Shown: positions 26,292 to 27,691 of the stretch, piece by piece
Layout of the letters: each line of letters opens with the position of its first letter
Numbering within the stretch: the stretch's first letter is position 1
Virus record (IMG/VR): IMGVR_UViG_3300028829_005696
Span: 1-27,691 of that record
Length of the DNA: 27,691 nt
DNA from: a virus
Direction: 5' to 3' (one strand)
Made by a program: the position numbers and the translations under genes
The notes under the pieces: generated by a model
What the model was told of the DNA's origin: nothing
Seen by the model: only the letters and a program-made list of their open reading frames with translations
Database searches by the model: none

Positions 26292-27691
26292 TTATACGTA
26301 GAACTCTGGGTCAAAACCTGGGTAATGATCAATGGAAAGACCAGAGCATACAAAATCTACGCCCGGAAATGCTCCATCGTATTTATATTCAAGCAAAATA
26401 TTAAAATCTTCATTAAAATCGGCAATTGGGAAAGGGAAAAAACCAGTCGGCGGAGAATATGTTAAGTCGCCTATGAATTGCCAATTTATTGGACGCAAAA
26501 CGCCATCTTGACGACTATAATTACCAAAGCCACTTAGGTAAAGTCCAAACTCAGAAAGAATCATTGTAAGTTTCATTTGAAAAGGAGTCTGTTTATCAGA
26601 TGTTGATAGCGTAAAATCGTCAATAGCGTCACTTGTAACCTCAAATACGGTACGTGTGCCACTGTTGTTTTTCCAACTCCAACGGAAATAAGCTTTAGTG
26701 CCACCAACAGGACCTTTGTACCGCACGACACCAGTTATGTCGATCACGATTTTATGACCTGGTCTAAATTCATTTGGTCTAACTGTTGGGGTTCCATAAT
26801 ATGGTTTATTGGCTACTGCTTCAAACCACACTGGTTGGTAGGTGTTTTGCGGATAGTTAAAAGTTGGAGTTGAAACAGTTAACCGACAATGTGAAATTCC
26901 GGCATTACCAATTTTTGGAAAGACACCAAAGGAAATGCCGTCATAACTATTTGTATGATCAACTCGTATTCCACCGTTATTAATACCATTTAAAAATGAT
27001 TGTGATACATTAATGCGGCTGGCACCACTCAGTGAGGTAATGCCTAATACCCCGTCATCTGTAATAATGCTTGTACCTGCGACCATGCGCAGAGTTTTAT
27101 AACCGCTTATGAAGTCTGCCAAAGGGTCAAACTCCATATACAACTCTGGCTGATCATCACGACCACAATAAAATTGCATCCTGTCAATTTTTTCTGGTGG
27201 AAAATTAATACCACCCACATTAATAACTCTAATGTATGATGAATTTTGTAATTGCCCACTAGGCGCACCATAGGAAAAACTTATGCGCGCAGCCTCTTTA
27301 CCAAAACCCAGTATGGCTTCATTGTTCATTGCTAATTCTGAATAATAAGTGTCAGAATTCACGTCTAACGCGAGAGGCTTACCAGGGTTTTGTAAGATAC
27401 TACCGTCGCCATTATTGTAAGCTGCTTGTAGATCAATGCTTGAAATTTGACCAAGTCCTACGATAAGTTCCTGGATAATACAATTAAAATTAACAATTGT
27501 AATATCATCGGCATCTGATGTGTTTTCAACGGCAACCGTTATCTGGTCAAGCGGGTTAAGCAGCGCTAACATTTGAAGCGCAACGTTTTGATCTCCAGGC
27601 GATGTCGGTCCAAAATATGTACTTTGCTGCGACTTGGTTTGTCTTACGCCATTTATATAGATAACAAAATTAAACGTATCTGTGTCAGAGG
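26292..27691 (-). CDS. Second tail fibre protein, N-terminus outside the window
   Basis: The frame is open through the right edge, so the ATG at 27572 is not the true start. The first visible part (FNFVIYINGVRQTKSQQS, then ALLNPLDQITVAVENTSDAD) is the same type of beta-sandwich module that ends the 1108-aa fibre. After it comes IDLQAAYNNGDGSILQNPGK, the same LQxAY unit as in that fibre, then a beta-rich C-terminal domain ending DHYPGFDPEFYV. At least 465 residues are present. Shared modules suggest the two genes derive from one fibre ancestor or exchange parts. It starts the minus-strand tail and lysis block. Role: host adsorption. Confidence 0.75.
   Translation of the reverse strand, partial: SDTDTFNFVIYINGVRQTKSQQSTYFGPTSPGDQNVALQMLALLNPLDQITVAVENTSDADDITIVNFNCIIQELIVGLGQISSIDLQAAYNNGDGSILQNPGKPLALDVNSDTYYSELAMNNEAILGFGKEAARISFSYGAPSGQLQNSSYIRVINVGGINFPPEKIDRMQFYCGRDDQPELYMEFDPLADFISGYKTLRMVAGTSIITDDGVLGITSLSGASRINVSQSFLNGINNGGIRVDHTNSYDGISFGVFPKIGNAGISHCRLTVSTPTFNYPQNTYQPVWFEAVANKPYYGTPTVRPNEFRPGHKIVIDITGVVRYKGPVGGTKAYFRWSWKNNSGTRTVFEVTSDAIDDFTLSTSDKQTPFQMKLTMILSEFGLYLSGFGNYSRQDGVLRPINWQFIGDLTYSPPTGFFPFPIADFNEDFNILLEYKYDGAFPGVDFVCSGLSIDHYPGFDPEFYV

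Noticed and set aside
1-27691. Insertion sequence or transposase
   Set aside because: No transposase-like protein and no matching terminal inverted repeats with target duplications were seen.

Overview
The window is one stretch of a temperate, short-tailed (podovirus-type) bacteriophage or prophage genome. It is AT-rich throughout and contains no gene recognisable as host chromosomal. The order terminase large subunit, portal, scaffold, coat, gp4-like and gp10-like head-completion proteins, then glycine/glutamine-rich ejection proteins is the Salmonella phage P22 virion order. The RusA, XRE repressor, Sak4-like ATPase and SSB genes fit a phage of a Gram-negative, probably gammaproteobacterial, host, but the host cannot be named from this sequence.

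Layout. (1) 1-11134, minus strand: late virion block read right to left, ending at the left edge inside an ejection-protein gene. A near-consensus promoter at 6349-6379 carries a 19-bp palindrome between -35 and -10 and should drive scaffold and coat. A terminator-like hairpin lies between scaffold and coat. (2) 11156-11231, minus: an intact tRNA-Asn(GUU) with its own promoter-like sequence. (3) 11341-12615, plus: a cluster of small acidic or accessory genes, ending in a hexanucleotide-repeat gene and a small basic protein. (4) 12604-16605, minus: a tRNA-like element with an oversized anticodon arm, a short tyrosine recombinase coupled to a 59-aa protein, and a run of tiny, often stop/start-overlapping genes, including a DUF5681-type protein, membrane peptides and a Phd/YefM-like antitoxin. 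(5) 16742-17370, plus: three small genes expressed divergently from block 4. (6) 17374-18913, minus: a replication-initiation-type protein and RusA resolvase, with an interrupted reading frame between them. (7) 18914-19718: a control region with several inverted repeats, an XRE repressor gene, and a 24-bp palindrome beside a plus-strand promoter. (8) 19719-22249, plus: early genes ending in a Sak4-like RecA-fold ATPase and an SSB-type protein with the classic acidic DDDIPF tip. (9) 22259-22315: a large inverted repeat between converging genes. (10) 22317-27691, minus: a holin-like membrane protein, a 51-aa protein, a 1108-aa tail fibre/tailspike and a second fibre gene cut by the right edge.

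How it may work together. The XRE protein probably acts at the 24-bp palindrome upstream of the early recombination/replication operon. The same TACATT/AATGTA half-sites recur in the palindrome inside the late scaffold/coat promoter, and one identical half-site sits between the divergent promoters near 16.66 kb, which suggests one regulator may connect the modules. A replication initiator, RusA, SSB and a Sak4-like protein form the DNA replication/recombination set. TerL and the P22-like morphogenes package and seal the head, and the fibres determine adsorption. No endolysin is present, so the lysis cassette is either split or continues outside the window. Much of the genome is tiny genes of unknown role.
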